The position numbers and the translations under genes were made by a program. Below the pieces are notes generated by a model, which did not search any database, was not told the origin of the DNA, and was given only the letters and a program-made list of their open reading frames with translations. Positions 62,474-64,000 of a stretch of 64,000 nt of DNA are shown piece after piece; positions within the stretch are counted from its first letter, which is position 1, and every line of letters starts with the position of its first letter. The DNA comes from Lutibacter sp. (GTDB lineage: Bacteria; Bacteroidota; Bacteroidia; Flavobacteriales; Flavobacteriaceae): assembly GCA_002733665.1 (NCBI GenBank), contig NVWM01000003.1:109636-173635 (forward strand), written 5' to 3'.

Positions 62474-62560
62474 GAGTTTATATTTAATATTTTAAAACTG
62501 TCCCATATATTCGCTATTAATCATTCATTTAAATGATAATAATTTCTACATGCTCGTTTC
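62474..62560 (-). repeat. leader element shared with batE
   Basis: The 87 bases before this gene's ATG share ordered blocks with the 89 bases before the batE ATG (see 36562-36650). The best-kept block, GAAACGAGCATGT, is at the far end in both. Confidence 0.65.
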
Positions 62561-62613
62561 GTGCCTTTGGGTTTAATGTCAACAAATAAACGTAAATTCT
62601 CTTTAAAAAGTAC

Positions 62614-63831
62614 CTAATACTTATTATAAATTTCTTTGATTGTTTTCTCCATTATTTTTTTTATTTCTGATGAAGATTCTTTAAAGTGATTATTCATATA
62701 ACTAAAAATAAGTACTGTTCCTTTTTTTGTGACGAGATAACCACTCAAATTATAATTATTTGATAACGATCCAGATTTTGCAAAAACATATGATTTGTCC
62801 TCAATAGGAAAATAACTAAACAATTTTTCTTGCGGAATCTCGCGATACATTTTTTCAAGCAAATATATCATATCGTTTGGTGTAAATAAATTGTACCGAG
62901 ACAATCCAGAGCCATCAACCCAACGAGGTGCTTGTGGCAAATCCTTTAAATAATTCTCTAAAGAGAACTTTATTGCTTCTTTAACACTATACTTTTTAGA
63001 AACTTCATAGCCAACTTGAAGCATCAATTGTTCGGAAATAAAATTATCGCTGTCAACCATTAATTTGATTAACAACGAGTCTTTCGTTTCGCTATATAAT
63101 GGCTTAAAATTATATTTTTTATCTGAAATTAAAACTACTTCCTTATCTATTTCATCACTCAACATTTTTGCAATCAATTTATTTGAAGTAATAAATGGCA
63201 CTTCATATTCTTTATTTTTTCCTCTTTTTGCATAAAACTTATTATTTGAAGTTTCACGCCTTAAAGAACCATCTGAAAGAGAAATATTATCCTTAAGTGC
63301 TGATATATTGCTAGAAACAATATCGCTTTGAACAGTATATGTCAACATATTACTATAAAGAGGAAATAAATTTTTTTCTGACATATAATAATATGGATAG
63401 TCATCCCAAGCCCAACCACTTCCATAATGTGCTTCATCAATATTTGCATCTACCAAAAAAATAGAATCTGTTGATTTTTTTAAAAAATCAAGAACTTTTA
63501 CTCCATCGAAAGCATATAACAATGATGGATCTGCTGTTCCTTTAATAATCAATGAATCTGCAGTTTTATAATATTCCAATCCTTTAATAGAATCGCCTAA
63601 AGTTTTATATATCGTGTAGAATGTAAAAAGTTTGGTGTTTGATGCAGGTGTAAAGTATTTGTTTCCATTATGATTTATAAGTTCCTTTTTTGTTGTTGGA
63701 TTGTACAATACAAATCCTTTAAAAGAAGTGTTTTCTTTGTGGTCTTTGTGCAATTCTTTTTTAAGTTTCTGTGTTGTACCACAAGAACTTAGCATTATAA
63801 TGATTAAAACGAATGTTACTTTTCTTAGCAT
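62614..63831 (-). CDS. dacB: PBP4-type D-Ala-D-Ala carboxypeptidase lipoprotein
   Basis: A 405-residue penicillin-binding protein of peptidase family S13. It begins as a lipoprotein (MLRKVTFVLIIIMLSSC, lipobox LSSC), so the protein is anchored in a membrane and acts in the periplasm. Catalytic motifs: SxxK in PASNTKLFT, SxN in VDSDNFISEQ and KSG in AKSGSLSNNYN (the usual KTG). It trims or cleaves peptidoglycan peptides. The insert domain between SxxK and SxN is shorter than in E. coli DacB. ATG 63831 is used; an earlier TTG is less likely. Confidence 0.93.
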   Translation of the reverse strand: MLRKVTFVLIIIMLSSCGTTQKLKKELHKDHKENTSFKGFVLYNPTTKKELINHNGNKYFTPASNTKLFTFYTIYKTLGDSIKGLEYYKTADSLIIKGTADPSLLYAFDGVKVLDFLKKSTDSIFLVDANIDEAHYGSGWAWDDYPYYYMSEKNLFPLYSNMLTYTVQSDIVSSNISALKDNISLSDGSLRRETSNNKFYAKRGKNKEYEVPFITSNKLIAKMLSDEIDKEVVLISDKKYNFKPLYSETKDSLLIKLMVDSDNFISEQLMLQVGYEVSKKYSVKEAIKFSLENYLKDLPQAPRWVDGSGLSRYNLFTPNDMIYLLEKMYREIPQEKLFSYFPIEDKSYVFAKSGSLSNNYNLSGYLVTKKGTVLIFSYMNNHFKESSSEIKKIMEKTIKEIYNKY

Positions 63832-63858
63832 TTTAAGTTTATTTCTCTTCAAATATAA

Positions 63859-63896
63859 TAAAAAAAGCCGCTCATAAAATGAACGGCTTTTTTTAT
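63859..63896. terminator. bidirectional hairpin terminator
   Basis: AAAAAAAGCCG and CGGCTTTTTTT flank CTCATAAAATGAA (with a further short TCA/TGA pairing), with T-runs on both strands. It separates dacB from the IS element at the right edge. Confidence 0.85.
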
Positions 63897-63906
63897 AACT
63901 TATATT

Positions 63907-64000
63907 TGTCCCGTCCTGAAATAGCGATACACTAAAACTTTAGTGTAATGAAAACATCAGAAAATTCAGGGTATGTTAAGCGTACTCAAAAAGATTACTC
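63907..64000 (+). mobile_element. left end of an IS3-like insertion sequence (truncated by window)
   Basis: Begins with TGTCCCGTCCTGAAATAGCG, which has the TG..-start of an IS3-family terminal repeat, 41 bases before a transposase-like start codon. The right end is beyond the window, so length, second terminal repeat and target duplication are unknown. Confidence 0.7.
63948..64000 (+). CDS. IS3-family transposase orfA, N-terminal fragment
   Basis: The 17 complete codons read MKTSENSGYVKRTQKDY and then run off the window. The YVKRTQKDY segment resembles the opening of helix-turn-helix OrfA proteins of IS3-family elements in Flavobacteriia. Identification rests on this short stretch and on the terminal-repeat-like sequence before it. 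Confidence 0.65.
   Translation, partial: MKTSENSGYVKRTQKDY

Overview
The window is a gene-dense, AT-rich piece of a Bacteroidota chromosome, almost certainly from a marine-type member of Flavobacteriaceae; I cannot fix the genus. The evidence is a type-B T9SS sorting domain, a full Bat (Bacteroides aerotolerance) locus, an OmpA protein with TSP3 repeats, an L25 with an acidic tail, and promoters of the Bacteroidota type (TAnnTTTG at -7). There is no prophage, CRISPR array or rRNA. Most of it is core chromosome, but it is thickly sprinkled with short dispersed repeats.

Left part (1-13.5 kb): two small genes, a short SSB, an orphan RhuM protein, a 1282-residue T9SS cargo protein, then a leftward acyl-CoA catabolic cluster (two acyl-CoA dehydrogenases, a 3-hydroxyacyl-CoA dehydrogenase, an SDR and an aminoglycoside-kinase-like phosphotransferase). 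The kinase plus dehydrogenase pairing recalls LvaA/LvaC and ACAD10/ACAD11, which handle 4-hydroxyacyl-CoA. Then (13.5-25.3 kb) come housekeeping genes: Tex, MetG (with a repeat embedded in its reading frame), an LD-carboxypeptidase, a repeat-flanked GIY-YIG nuclease, YraN, a thiol-disulfide protein, an SDR and CvpA.

Middle part (25.3-44.7 kb): a marR-adaptor-RND-TolC efflux operon read leftward from a promoter overlapped by a perfect 17-bp-arm palindrome; a TRIC channel gene; a solitary C5-cytosine methyltransferase; a REP-associated tyrosine transposase (RAYT) bracketed by two near-identical palindromes; a DHH-like protein with an altered DHH motif; and the leftward Bat operon (MoxR, DUF58, BatA partner, BatA, BatB, BatC, BatD, BatE). 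A four-helix-bundle (S23-type) gene sits between batA and batB, flanked by inverted arrays of 8-nt units.

Right part (44.9-64 kb): lpxH, a C-terminal processing protease, dCMP deaminase, tRNA-Leu(CAA), prs, L25, pth, a QueD/PTPS protein, an enoyl-CoA hydratase, a MATE exporter, an alpha/beta hydrolase, AddB-like and AddA-like recombination proteins with an OmpA gene between them, an OmpA-barrel-only paralogue, a PBP4-type lipoprotein and the left end of an IS3-like element cut by the window edge.

The most interesting theme is that three small single-gene modules (RAYT, GIY-YIG, four-helix bundle) are each bracketed by their own family of short repeats. Related palindromes are scattered through intergenic spaces and have entered at least two reading frames (metG and the BatA-partner gene), both of which now appear to begin at TTG.
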